DNA of 64,000 nucleotides from an uncultured Opitutia bacterium (GTDB lineage: Bacteria; Verrucomicrobiota; Verrucomicrobiia; Opitutales; UBA953), in NCBI GenBank assembly GCA_903840355.1, contig CAIMFJ010000007.1, positions 62,001 to 126,000 of the forward strand, written 5' to 3'. Positions 18,895 to 26,841 of this stretch are shown here, piece by piece. The translations under genes were made by a program, and so were the position numbers. The stretch's first letter is position 1, and the number at the start of each line of letters is the position of its first letter. The notes under the pieces are model-generated. The model worked only from the letters and a program-made list of their open reading frames with translations, was not told the origin of the DNA and searched no databases.

Positions 18895-19745
18895 GAGGCC
18901 GAGAAGCCAAAGAGGTCGATGTCCAACTGTTTGGCGCGCTGGATTACGGCGGGCTTATCGATTAAAATGACTCCATCGACTTCGAGAGCTGCTTTTTGCA
19001 CGCCACCTTCGGCCATGCTTTCTAAGGTGCGTAAACCGAAGCAGGGTACATCGAAGCGGAAGTCTTGTTGATGCTTAGTGGCTTTAAAGAGCGCCATGCT
19101 TTTACCGCCCGTCGCCGCACAACGTTTTAGCATTTGGTCGGTGCCTTCAAAGGCTTCAACCGCGATGACGGTCCCTTTGGCGGTGACGACGGATTGGCCG
19201 ATATCGAGTCGGGCCATTTCGCGAGCCATGCGGATGCCGAACTGTAATGCTTCATCGTTAATCCCGCAGGACCAGCCCGTTAAACAACCTGGCGTAACCA
19301 AGTGGTCGTCGAGGAATACTCGGGCGTCTAGCATGTTGACGCCAATCTTTTCGATTTCGGCCGAGATGCCGCCGAAGATGGTTTCGGCATTCCGCTCTTT
19401 AAGACTCGCGAGCAAGGTGACCAATTTGAAATCGGGCACCATGCCCGAGAAAAGTTTTCGCGGGGTGACTTGGCCGGCCATGACCGCGCCCTTGGCCCCT
19501 AGGGCCGTGAGGGAGTCGAGCAGGGTTCCCAGTTTGCCGACGGGGACGCTGCGATGGTTTTTACTGTCAAAACGAGCGATCAGTGCGGGGTCAGTTTCGT
19601 CTTCAAAGGAAACCAGTTTCACGGGCACGCCGCGGGCGAGGGCTGATTCAGCGAGCAGAGCGGGGTAGCGTCCCTTGCCCGCGATGATGGCAATGGGGTC
19701 AGAAGCTTTGAACGATGAAGGCAAGAAGCGCGAAGCGGACGCCAT
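18891..19745 (-). CDS. lpxI: UDP-2,3-diacylglucosamine pyrophosphatase LpxI
   Basis: LpxI hydrolyses UDP-2,3-diacylglucosamine to lipid X and UMP in lipid A synthesis, replacing LpxH in some lineages. The 284-residue product matches the DUF1009/LpxI family: IAIIAGKGRYPALLAESA at the N-terminus, then the signature GAKGAVMAGQVTPRKLF, then IEKIGVNMLDARVFLDDHLVTPG, and the C-terminal catalytic region AVEAFEGTDQMLKR with its conserved acidic residue. It implies an outer membrane with lipid A. A small unknown gene is translationally coupled downstream, and nadD diverges upstream across about 80 bases. Confidence 0.9.
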   Translation of the reverse strand: MASASRFLPSSFKASDPIAIIAGKGRYPALLAESALARGVPVKLVSFEDETDPALIARFDSKNHRSVPVGKLGTLLDSLTALGAKGAVMAGQVTPRKLFSGMVPDFKLVTLLASLKERNAETIFGGISAEIEKIGVNMLDARVFLDDHLVTPGCLTGWSCGINDEALQFGIRMAREMARLDIGQSVVTAKGTVIAVEAFEGTDQMLKRCAATGGKSMALFKATKHQQDFRFDVPCFGLRTLESMAEGGVQKAALEVDGVILIDKPAVIQRAKQLDIDLFGFSAS

Positions 19746-19825
19746 GGGGGCATCGTTTCGATTGTTGGGCTTGGCTCAAGCCTGCTTTAGATTGCCAGTG
19801 AGGATAGTTTATCGGAGAGTGGGGC

Positions 19826-20416
19826 ATGCCAGCGTCGTTTGGTATTTTGGGCGGAACTTTTGACCCTCCTCATCTGGGACATGTGGCGGCGGCGGAAGCG
19901 GCGTGGCGTCAATTGGGCTTGGAGCAGGTGTGGGTGATTCCTGCAGGCTTGGCTCCGTTGCGTGAGGCCAGTCCCGTTATTCCCGTGGAGCATCGCTTAG
20001 CACTTTGTAAGCTGGCCTTTGCAGCATTGCCTTGGGCGGTGGTCGACACGCGAGAATTATATCGCCCGGGCCGCAGTTGGTCGGTCGATACCGCCCGAGA
20101 ATTGGCGGCTGAATTTCCGCAGGCCCGCCGCGTCTGGATTTTAGGGGCGGATCAATTGGCACGTTTGCCGCAGTGGCGCGAAGTGGAGGCATTGGGCCGT
20201 TTGGTCGAGTTTGCCGTCTTGGCTCGCGATGGACTCAGTGTGGAAGTCCCGGAGTCGATAAAACATTGTGTGCGTTTAACCGTCTTGCGGGCTCCGGAGG
20301 TCAAAGTCTCTTCGACTGACTTGCGTGCCGCGTTACGGCGGGGTGAATTAATCCGAAACGGCTTGCCCAGCGAGGTCGGTCGTTACATCGATGAGCATCA
20401 CCTTTATCGACTTTAA
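19826..20416 (+). CDS. nadD: Nicotinate-nucleotide adenylyltransferase
   Basis: NadD adenylates nicotinate mononucleotide in NAD synthesis. The 196-residue protein starts with the nucleotidyltransferase motif GILGGTFDPPHLGHVAAAEAA (GxFxPxHxGH class) and ends with the ISSTxLR-like element VSSTDLRAALRRG. The internal WILGADQLARLPQW matches the family GADxLxxLxxW signature. It is followed after 2 bases by rsfS, the common bacterial nadD-rsfS arrangement, which supports both assignments. Confidence 0.95.
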   Translation: MPASFGILGGTFDPPHLGHVAAAEAAWRQLGLEQVWVIPAGLAPLREASPVIPVEHRLALCKLAFAALPWAVVDTRELYRPGRSWSVDTARELAAEFPQARRVWILGADQLARLPQWREVEALGRLVEFAVLARDGLSVEVPESIKHCVRLTVLRAPEVKVSSTDLRAALRRGELIRNGLPSEVGRYIDEHHLYRL

Positions 20417-20418
20417 TT

Positions 20419-20934
20419 ATGTGCGCCTCCAAAAAACCAGCTCGTAAGCCTACCACCTCCAAGGGGCGCTCCGGTGATAAAAAGAAAGCCCCTCGTGCAG
20501 TTGTGCGTAAGCAGCCAGCCGTTTCGAAGGCCAAGGGTCGTTCGACCAAGCCAGTGGTGGCCGTCAAAGCCCCGGCGTTAAAGTTGCCAGCTTACTTAGT
20601 GGCGGCGGTCAAAGCTTTGGATGATAAGAAAGCGTTCGACATGCGCATCTTGCAGCTCGGCCAATTGTCCTCGATTGCCGACTTCCTGGTGGTTGCTTCG
20701 GGTACTTCGGAGCCTCACTTGCGCGCTTTACGGATTGAATTAGAAAAATCTTTAGGCGAAGCCGGTTCGCGTCCGCGCGGTTCGGAGTCTCAGAAGGAAA
20801 GCGGTTGGACGGTGGTTGATGCCGTGGATGTGATCTTTCACCTTTTCCGCGAAGATGTACGTCGCAGCTACGCCATCGAGTCGCTGTGGAAAGATGGTTT
20901 GGATGTGCCCGTCGGCGAAGTTTTAAAGGCCTAA
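20419..20934 (+). CDS. rsfS: Ribosomal silencing factor RsfS with basic N-terminal tail
   Basis: RsfS (Iojap/YbeB family) binds uL14 on the 50S subunit and blocks subunit joining when nutrients are low. Residues about 57-170 match the family: KKAFDMRILQLGQLSSIADFLVVASGTSEPHLRAL, then GWTVVDAVDVIFHLFRED and the end YAIESLWKDG. Residues 1-50 are an additional lysine-, arginine- and alanine-rich tail not found in the compact E. coli protein; it may contact rRNA. The gene starts 2 bases after nadD and is followed by the tRNA on the opposite strand. Confidence 0.93.
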   Translation: MCASKKPARKPTTSKGRSGDKKKAPRAVVRKQPAVSKAKGRSTKPVVAVKAPALKLPAYLVAAVKALDDKKAFDMRILQLGQLSSIADFLVVASGTSEPHLRALRIELEKSLGEAGSRPRGSESQKESGWTVVDAVDVIFHLFREDVRRSYAIESLWKDGLDVPVGEVLKA

Positions 20935-20956
20935 GCGGGCGGTGGAAAGCACCCGA

Positions 20957-21033
20957 TGGTGGTAGCGGGCAGAATTGAACTGCCGACCTAGGGCTTATGA
21001 GTCCCTCGCTCTAACCAACTGAGCTACGCTACC
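20957..21033 (-). tRNA. tRNA-Met (CAT), 3' CCA encoded
   Basis: The minus strand folds into a cloverleaf of 77 bases. The acceptor is GGTAGCG/CGCTACC, the D arm GCTC/GAGC, the anticodon loop CTCATAA (anticodon CAT), the T arm GGCAG/CTGCC with loop TTCAATT, and the discriminator A is followed by encoded CCA. The first acceptor pair G-C argues against initiator tRNA, so elongator methionine is most likely; tRNA-Ile2 with lysidine-modified CAT cannot be excluded. The last pair of the anticodon stem is an A-G mismatch. Confidence 0.92.
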
Positions 21034-21074
21034 AAAATCGAGTTCGGGGAGTCCATTAAACTGCCGTCCCTTCG

Positions 21075-21719
21075 TCAAGCCGATTGAGGTAGGGTCTTTG
21101 AATGGGTCATAAACCAAAAGAAAACTACCCAGATGGTAATCCCAAGGGAAGCTAGGAAGTAGACGAGCTTTTCCTGCCCTTGGCGAATTTCTGTCAGGCC
21201 CGCATCATCGAGGAGTTTGCCTAATTTACGCACGAAATAAATCGGCAACAAGCCGCCTACCAACGTGGTAAAGCAAAGCAGTACGAACTGGGAGAGCGGT
21301 GGGGTTTCTGGGATAAAGGTCGTCCACTCATGAAGCTTCACCCAAAGCCATACCAAGAGGGCGAGCACGGGTGGCATGAGGAAAGTGGCGCCACACCAAA
21401 AATAACCTTGGAGCACAAAACGCTCGAGGGCTTCGGCGTTGGCGTTGCGCGGCTCTTTGTTTCCTGCGGTGAGGTTGGTGTTATTACTCGCCCCTGGAGG
21501 AGGTGGTGGGTTGTCCGAGGTGTAGCCTGCATGAACTGGCGAGGGGTTGATGCCGGTCGCGCGGAAGTAATCGCGCAGCGTTTGCCAGCGACCTTCGACT
21601 TCAATGTTGTGTAGCAAACTGATTTCGCCTGCCTGCAACATTTCGCTGATGCGGCTGAGCGAGTACGGGCCTGAGACCGAGCCTTTCCAGCGTAAACGGT
21701 ATTGAGAGGTTTGGCTCAT
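21075..21719 (-). CDS. GYF_2-domain membrane protein, last gene of GTPase operon
   Basis: The 214-residue protein opens with a GYF_2-like domain (residues 6-52: YRLRWKGSVSGPYSLSRI, then GRWQTLRDYF). A proline- and asparagine-rich linker (residues 58-90, including PPPPPG) follows. Three membrane helices then appear at about 106-130, 144-163 and 185-206. GYF-type domains bind proline-rich sequences, so the domain may recognise its own linker or the proline-rich linker after the membrane helix of the GAP1-N2-like protein encoded two genes upstream (APAPAPTPVVVKIPTPPP). The gene starts 3 bases after the coiled-coil gene stop, so it belongs to the operon. Function is unknown; a membrane adaptor role is inference. 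Confidence 0.6.
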   Translation of the reverse strand: MSQTSQYRLRWKGSVSGPYSLSRISEMLQAGEISLLHNIEVEGRWQTLRDYFRATGINPSPVHAGYTSDNPPPPPGASNNTNLTAGNKEPRNANAEALERFVLQGYFWCGATFLMPPVLALLVWLWVKLHEWTTFIPETPPLSQFVLLCFTTLVGGLLPIYFVRKLGKLLDDAGLTEIRQGQEKLVYFLASLGITIWVVFFWFMTHSKTLPQSA

Positions 21720-21722
21720 GTT

Positions 21723-24671
21723 TTACAGGTCGCGACCTTGCAGGAGCGATTCCCAGCCGCCTTCAGGGGGAATGAGATTAGTAGGCACGGTGGCGGCTTT
21801 GACCGCCTCCTCGACTGAGCCAGGGTAGCGCAGTAAGGGCGTGAAGGGGGCGGCTTCTGCCACGCGGGTGGGCGTGCCATCGAGACCGATGCGGAAGAGC
21901 ACCGTGGCGCGGCCTTCGGTGTCGAGTCCGTAGAGCGTCGTGTTGAGTACTTTGTCGCGGAGGTTGGGTTTGCCGTTTTGGCCGACCATGCCGGCGAAGA
22001 TCAATTTATGGGAACGCAGGGTGACGAAGACGCTACGCCAGAAGCGAGCTTCATCGGCGTAGTTTGTGGCGGTGTTGCGATTGAGGTAACTCTTCAGTTC
22101 GCCCTGAATGTCCGCCCATTTATCTTTGAAGAGAAAATCGTAGCCCCCCATGGAGTTTTGTGTGATGCGACGCAATTCCTCAGCGTCGCGTTGGGCCGAG
22201 GGTGAGTAGATGATGCCCGAGATTTCGGGGCGCAAACTCGCCACCTTGAAGAGTTCTTGTAAGTGGTAGGCGCGGATTTCGAGGTTAGGGGAGGGGTTAC
22301 GACGAACCCGATCGAGCGTGCGTAAGATGGGCTCATTGAGCTTGCCGGTTTTGACATCGTAGAAACGCCCGAATTGACGCAGGTATTCCATTTCGGGAAT
22401 CAAGACGCCTTCTTGCAGGTCTTCGCCCGACTTGGCGCCGTTGGTAAATTCCCGACGACTCCAAGTGCTTTCCAAGACAATCCCTTCGCGGGTTAATTCT
22501 TTGCCTTTCAGGACGTATTCGAGGCCGTCGGTGATGACGTGCTTATCCAGCGTGATTTCACCTACAATGTAAGCAGAGCGGGTGATGGTGACCCCTTGGT
22601 TGGAGTATTGGCGCACGTTGAATTTGCGCAACGAGCGGGCCACGGCGTCATCGGAAAGTTGGCGTAGGATTTTACTTTCACCTTCGAGTAAAGTCTCCGG
22701 GGTGAAGTTGGCATTCAGGTCAAGGGAAGTTGTGGCATCCCACATCGCACCGACGCGAGGGGCCAAGATTGCACGTGGGAGTTTAGCTAAGGTCTCGGCC
22801 TTTTCTAAAATAATGCCGGCACGTTTCGATAATTCAGACTTCTCGTTCGAACTCGCTTTGGCGTTCAGAAGGGCATCGAGGTAGGATTTTAAATCCGCCG
22901 CGTCCGTGAGGGTTTTCAAGGAAGTGGCTACTTTGCGTTCATCGCGTAAGCGTTCTTCGGCCCGGTCTACTTCGGCGTCGGCGGCATCGAGATCTTTAAT
23001 GCCTGCCTTGCGGAGGTTAGAGAGCAGTTGACGCAAGTGATCCACGGCCTCGACCGCTTGCACAGGGTTGGTTACATTTTCTTCATCACCGAGAGATTTT
23101 TTAAGACTCGCCCGGTCCTCCGTGAGTTCGGCTTGGGCCTGTTCGCTGATGCGTTCGCACGTGGCTTTGAGGGCACTGGGGTCGGCGAGTATGGCCTCAA
23201 GGCGTTTCTGGGCGGCGGCTCCGACCTTTTCGATTTCTTCTAAGTAAGCGTTCACGCGCGGAGCGGTGACAGCGAAGTTATTGAGCGAGACGCCTTCGTG
23301 GCGGCGGGTTTCAAGGTAGATGGCTTCCGCGCGGAGTTTTTGTTCGATCGCTTCTTGTTTGCTAATGGTATCGCGGAGTTTCTTTTCCTCTTCTACCATG
23401 CTGGGTTCACTCGCGAGGGTGGGGTTTTTACTCTTATACTCTTCGAGTGCCTTGAGCGCTTCAGCGTTACGCCAAGCACTCGCTAATTCGTGGGCTGACA
23501 CGAAGCGTTCTTCAGCTTCGTTGGTTAATTTATTTTTATAATGCCACCAGCCGAAGCCGGCGAGAACGCAGAGGAGCCCGATGACCCATGCGGTGACTAA
23601 CACGGAGTAGCGTTGGCTAAGGCGGGTCCGGGTGATTTGGCTTAGGGAGCGAGCCTCCTTTAGCATGCCTTCGGGCAAACGATCTTCAAAGGGGGTGGCC
23701 CGTTCAATCCACTGTTTTAAACGAGCGATGAGAATGGCAGGCGATTTAAGTTTAGCGGATTCTTGGCGCAGTTTATTCCATTCATCAATCAGCGCTTGGG
23801 TATTAGAGCGTAGCGTTGCTTCCTTTTCCGCTTCGGCGGCTAATTCTCCGGCCCAGGCCTCTAGGTCGCTCAGTTGTTGATTTAAGTCGGCAGGCAGGGT
23901 GACTTGGTGGTCTCGTTCGAGAGCCCGGGCACGGCCGATGAAGCTCGCACTCGCTTCCCAGTGTTGACCACTCCGAGCTTCTTGGGCTTCGGCGATGTGC
24001 TGTCGAATTTGTTCGAGGGCTTTAGCGCGCAACCAAGTCTGCCGTTTGCCGAGGGCTTCGTTCCAGCGCTCATCTTCCGTGAGAGTATTGGCACCGAAAC
24101 GCTCCATGCGATCCATGAGGTGCACGGCTTCTTCGGGCTGATTCGCCACGAAGAGTTGATTCACTTTGCCTAAGGACTCGCGTAAAAACTTAGCCGACAG
24201 TCGGGTCAGTTCTGCCCGGGCATTAGGGTCGTCGGGGTTGATGCGAACAATGGAACGCAAAACGGACAGTGCACGATCTTCATCGCGCGTACGAATGGCA
24301 TCACGGTAATCGCGATAGAGCGGGTGATTTTCGCCGATGGCTTTACCGTAGAGACCCTCGACGGCGATGACATGTTGACTGTCGAGGGGAAGTCCAGGAG
24401 GGAGGCCACGTTCGCGGCAAAGGGCGTTCCAGCGTTCCGATTCTGCGAAACTCAGGTGGGCGCAAAGCCCGAGCAGGTCGGGGTCAGATTCGGCGACTTC
24501 AAAGGCGGCATGGTCGTTGCCACTGCGAATGAGGGCGACGCATTGTTCGAGCCGTTCGCGCGTGCGAAGGCAAAGAGCGGCGTATTCGCTGGCGAGGGAG
24601 CGAGCCTCTAGGTCCGGGGTATTGAGGTCGAGTTGGCCGCGGATACGCGCGATGAGTCGTTCAATCTGCAT
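21723..24671 (-). CDS. Large coiled-coil membrane protein of GTPase operon
   Basis: I choose the ATG at 24671 (982 residues, MQIERLIARIRGQ), 5 bases after the preceding stop; a frame opening at 24740 would overlap that gene. Residues 1-340 are helical and TPR-like (for example EDRALSVLRSIVRINPDDPNARAEL). One membrane helix is at about 355-377 (SVLVTAWVIGLLCVLAGFGWW). Residues 380-660 are long charged helices consistent with coiled coil. The C-terminal 300 residues form a mixed domain without a motif I know. The topology is probably cytoplasmic N-terminal helices and an extracytoplasmic coiled coil and C-terminal domain. I do not recognise a named family; the context links it to the GTPase and GAP1-N2-like proteins. 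Confidence 0.6.
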   Translation of the reverse strand: MQIERLIARIRGQLDLNTPDLEARSLASEYAALCLRTRERLEQCVALIRSGNDHAAFEVAESDPDLLGLCAHLSFAESERWNALCRERGLPPGLPLDSQHVIAVEGLYGKAIGENHPLYRDYRDAIRTRDEDRALSVLRSIVRINPDDPNARAELTRLSAKFLRESLGKVNQLFVANQPEEAVHLMDRMERFGANTLTEDERWNEALGKRQTWLRAKALEQIRQHIAEAQEARSGQHWEASASFIGRARALERDHQVTLPADLNQQLSDLEAWAGELAAEAEKEATLRSNTQALIDEWNKLRQESAKLKSPAILIARLKQWIERATPFEDRLPEGMLKEARSLSQITRTRLSQRYSVLVTAWVIGLLCVLAGFGWWHYKNKLTNEAEERFVSAHELASAWRNAEALKALEEYKSKNPTLASEPSMVEEEKKLRDTISKQEAIEQKLRAEAIYLETRRHEGVSLNNFAVTAPRVNAYLEEIEKVGAAAQKRLEAILADPSALKATCERISEQAQAELTEDRASLKKSLGDEENVTNPVQAVEAVDHLRQLLSNLRKAGIKDLDAADAEVDRAEERLRDERKVATSLKTLTDAADLKSYLDALLNAKASSNEKSELSKRAGIILEKAETLAKLPRAILAPRVGAMWDATTSLDLNANFTPETLLEGESKILRQLSDDAVARSLRKFNVRQYSNQGVTITRSAYIVGEITLDKHVITDGLEYVLKGKELTREGIVLESTWSRREFTNGAKSGEDLQEGVLIPEMEYLRQFGRFYDVKTGKLNEPILRTLDRVRRNPSPNLEIRAYHLQELFKVASLRPEISGIIYSPSAQRDAEELRRITQNSMGGYDFLFKDKWADIQGELKSYLNRNTATNYADEARFWRSVFVTLRSHKLIFAGMVGQNGKPNLRDKVLNTTLYGLDTEGRATVLFRIGLDGTPTRVAEAAPFTPLLRYPGSVEEAVKAATVPTNLIPPEGGWESLLQGRDL

Positions 24672-24676
24672 GGGTA

Positions 24677-26821
24677 TTAGCGAAACTCTAAAAGGCTGAG
24701 GATGACATCCCCTTTGGGGTCGACCGTTTGGAGGCTCCAAGGTGCGCCTGCTTTAACGTTATCGCCAGCTGTGAGGGCTTCCCGGCGGGCCATGATAATG
24801 CTATTCGAAGGCGTGCCGGGGCCGAATTTGCGTTCCAGACGGATGATGTCGGTTTCGAGTACCGAACGGGTGGCACGGATTGAAGGTAAGTCGCGATCGG
24901 GGAACTCGTGACCTTCGGGGTAGAGTCCGGGGATGGCGTTGACGATGATGAAGCAGTTCACGACTGGTTCGGCCCAGGGGGCGGCATGGACGACACCCGT
25001 GGAACTCTCGCATTGCAGTGCACCGAGCGTGAGGTTGAGCGGTTTAAGATTTTTCAGGTCAGCAAGCAGGGCGATGGCAAAGCGTTCGCCTGACGCCAGT
25101 TGAATTTCTAAAAGACGATTACTGGTTTTTAACTGCGTGGCCGTGTTGTCTTTGAAGTTGAGGGCAATCGAGCTATTGCGCGTCCCTACGCCAATGACGA
25201 TGGCAGGGAGACGCCCTGGCTCAGGGAAACTTTCAATCCAGTTGGATTGGGCACCGCGCCGAATTTCGCCGCGAATAAAGGGCGTAGCCGTGTCACGTTG
25301 ATGAAAAGACGTTAGGTTTAATAAACGCAACCGCGCATCGATAGATTTGGCCGAAGTAGCGCCCGTGGATTGGATGTATTGATTTAACCGTTCCGCCGCG
25401 TTGGGGTTTAGTTTGAATTCAGCGGACGAAGGTGACGAAGCACCCATATCGGCGGTGACCCATTCACCGATGAGAACGAGGGTGGGGCGAAGGTCGAGGG
25501 AGGCGACCAGTTGGGCGCGATCGGTGATCTCGGTGAGACGTTTCCAGCCTTCATCTTGGGTTACACCGAGTTTTTCGCCGACGCTGATAGCTTCTAGCGC
25601 TTCCTTGGCGATTTCTTGGGCAATTTTAGGGTCGGCCGTAGCTCCAGGGATTTCGAGTCGGGCTAGCAATTGTTGGGCCGTGGCGGCGGCGTATTTAGAT
25701 TTAATCCGCGGCAGGTGTTGGTCGCTGTATTTACGCGAGAACTCTGGGGAAATTTGGCAGGTTTGCATCCATAACTTTGCCGCCATCACATAATCATCAC
25801 GCGCAAGGTAGCTCGCTACATCGTTCAAGGCACGATTCGCTCGAATGATTTCATCGGCTTTCGCGGTGTCGATCGGAGGAGGCGTTGGAATCTTAACCAC
25901 GACCGGTGTCGGTGCGGGGGCGGGGGCGTGGAAATAGCGCCATCCTAACCAACTAGCGAGAGCCACGAAGAACAGGGTGAGACTGATCGTGAGGGCGTAA
26001 TTCGATTTAGCCTCGCGGGGTGCCGGTGCGTCAGAATTTTTTTCGACGTTCGTTCGCTTGGGGGCTGCCGTGTTATTGCTGCTCGTGACGCCCATTGCTG
26101 CTTGGCGGGCAAAATCTCCGCTGGGAGCGGGCAGGTTGGCGGCTTGGGAAAAATCGATTTCGACCCGACCGCTTACGGGACCAATCGACCACGCAAAACT
26201 TTCGGCCCCCGTGATCGTAGCATCCGTGGTGAACGTTGCTGACCAAGCGGCCTTCGTTAGCAAGGCGGCCGATTCCGCAAAGAGTCGCAGCACTTGGGCT
26301 GTTTCTGGAGCATGCGTCAGCGTGACCGTTCGCGCACTCGAGTTTTCTACTAACCAAGCCGCTTTCGAGCCGGTGCCCGTCAGTTCGCGCCAAGCCATCG
26401 CAGGGATGAGCGGGGTGGGCGGGGCGAGGGGCAAGGGTTTATCTTCGCCTTCGAGCCAAGTAGGCGTTTCGGACCATTCATCACGCCAGCCTTTCCAGCG
26501 CAGGGCGAAGGAAGCAGACGGGGGGAGGACCATCGCCTCTTCTTGCGTGAACGCTAAGTGATGGGCTAAGCGATTGTCGCGTTGCGTGTAGTCGAGTCCG
26601 CGAGCGACGAAGCGTGAGAGCACATACCAGGTTTTGCCTGAGGCTTCGAGGGTGCGGAACGTGAAGGTCTCACCCGTGGGTTGATGGTGAGGGGTGCCGA
26701 TGGCTTCGAGGAGTTGAGCCAAGCGATCGGGCATCGCGCGATGACGTGCCACCGTGCAAAAGCCCGAGCGGCCAGCGACGAGGCCTTGGGGGGCGGAGGT
26801 GAAAATTAATTGCAGCGGCAT
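24677..26821 (-). CDS. GAP1-N2-like GTPase-associated membrane protein
   Basis: The N-terminal 230 residues match what I remember of the GAP1-N2 (GTPase-associated protein 1, N-terminal type 2) domain: the opening IFTSAPQGLVAGRSGFCTVARH, then WYVLSRFVARGLDYTQRDNRLAHHLAF. A low-complexity stretch (about 240-272) leads to one membrane helix at 275-296, followed by a proline-rich linker (APAPAPTPVVVKIPTPPP) and a large helical then beta domain (residues 315-714). GAP1 proteins are known from comparative genomics as partners of TRAFAC-like GTPases, and such a GTPase is encoded immediately upstream, 20 bases away. Whether the protein stimulates GTP hydrolysis is unproven. The family call rests on pattern memory and should be tested by a profile search. 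Confidence 0.7.
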   Translation of the reverse strand: MPLQLIFTSAPQGLVAGRSGFCTVARHRAMPDRLAQLLEAIGTPHHQPTGETFTFRTLEASGKTWYVLSRFVARGLDYTQRDNRLAHHLAFTQEEAMVLPPSASFALRWKGWRDEWSETPTWLEGEDKPLPLAPPTPLIPAMAWRELTGTGSKAAWLVENSSARTVTLTHAPETAQVLRLFAESAALLTKAAWSATFTTDATITGAESFAWSIGPVSGRVEIDFSQAANLPAPSGDFARQAAMGVTSSNNTAAPKRTNVEKNSDAPAPREAKSNYALTISLTLFFVALASWLGWRYFHAPAPAPTPVVVKIPTPPPIDTAKADEIIRANRALNDVASYLARDDYVMAAKLWMQTCQISPEFSRKYSDQHLPRIKSKYAAATAQQLLARLEIPGATADPKIAQEIAKEALEAISVGEKLGVTQDEGWKRLTEITDRAQLVASLDLRPTLVLIGEWVTADMGASSPSSAEFKLNPNAAERLNQYIQSTGATSAKSIDARLRLLNLTSFHQRDTATPFIRGEIRRGAQSNWIESFPEPGRLPAIVIGVGTRNSSIALNFKDNTATQLKTSNRLLEIQLASGERFAIALLADLKNLKPLNLTLGALQCESSTGVVHAAPWAEPVVNCFIIVNAIPGLYPEGHEFPDRDLPSIRATRSVLETDIIRLERKFGPGTPSNSIIMARREALTAGDNVKAGAPWSLQTVDPKGDVILSLLEFR

Positions 26822-26841
26822 GAAAAGGGTGTCGTTAAAAA

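Noticed and set aside
19078-19668. 196-residue plus-strand frame antisense to lpxI
   Set aside because: LpxI motifs on the minus strand are unmistakable; the plus frame is a serine-rich shadow.
24672-24740. N-terminal extension of the 982-residue coiled-coil protein
   Set aside because: It overlaps the end of the upstream GAP1-N2-like gene; the ATG at 24671 sits 5 bases after that gene's stop.
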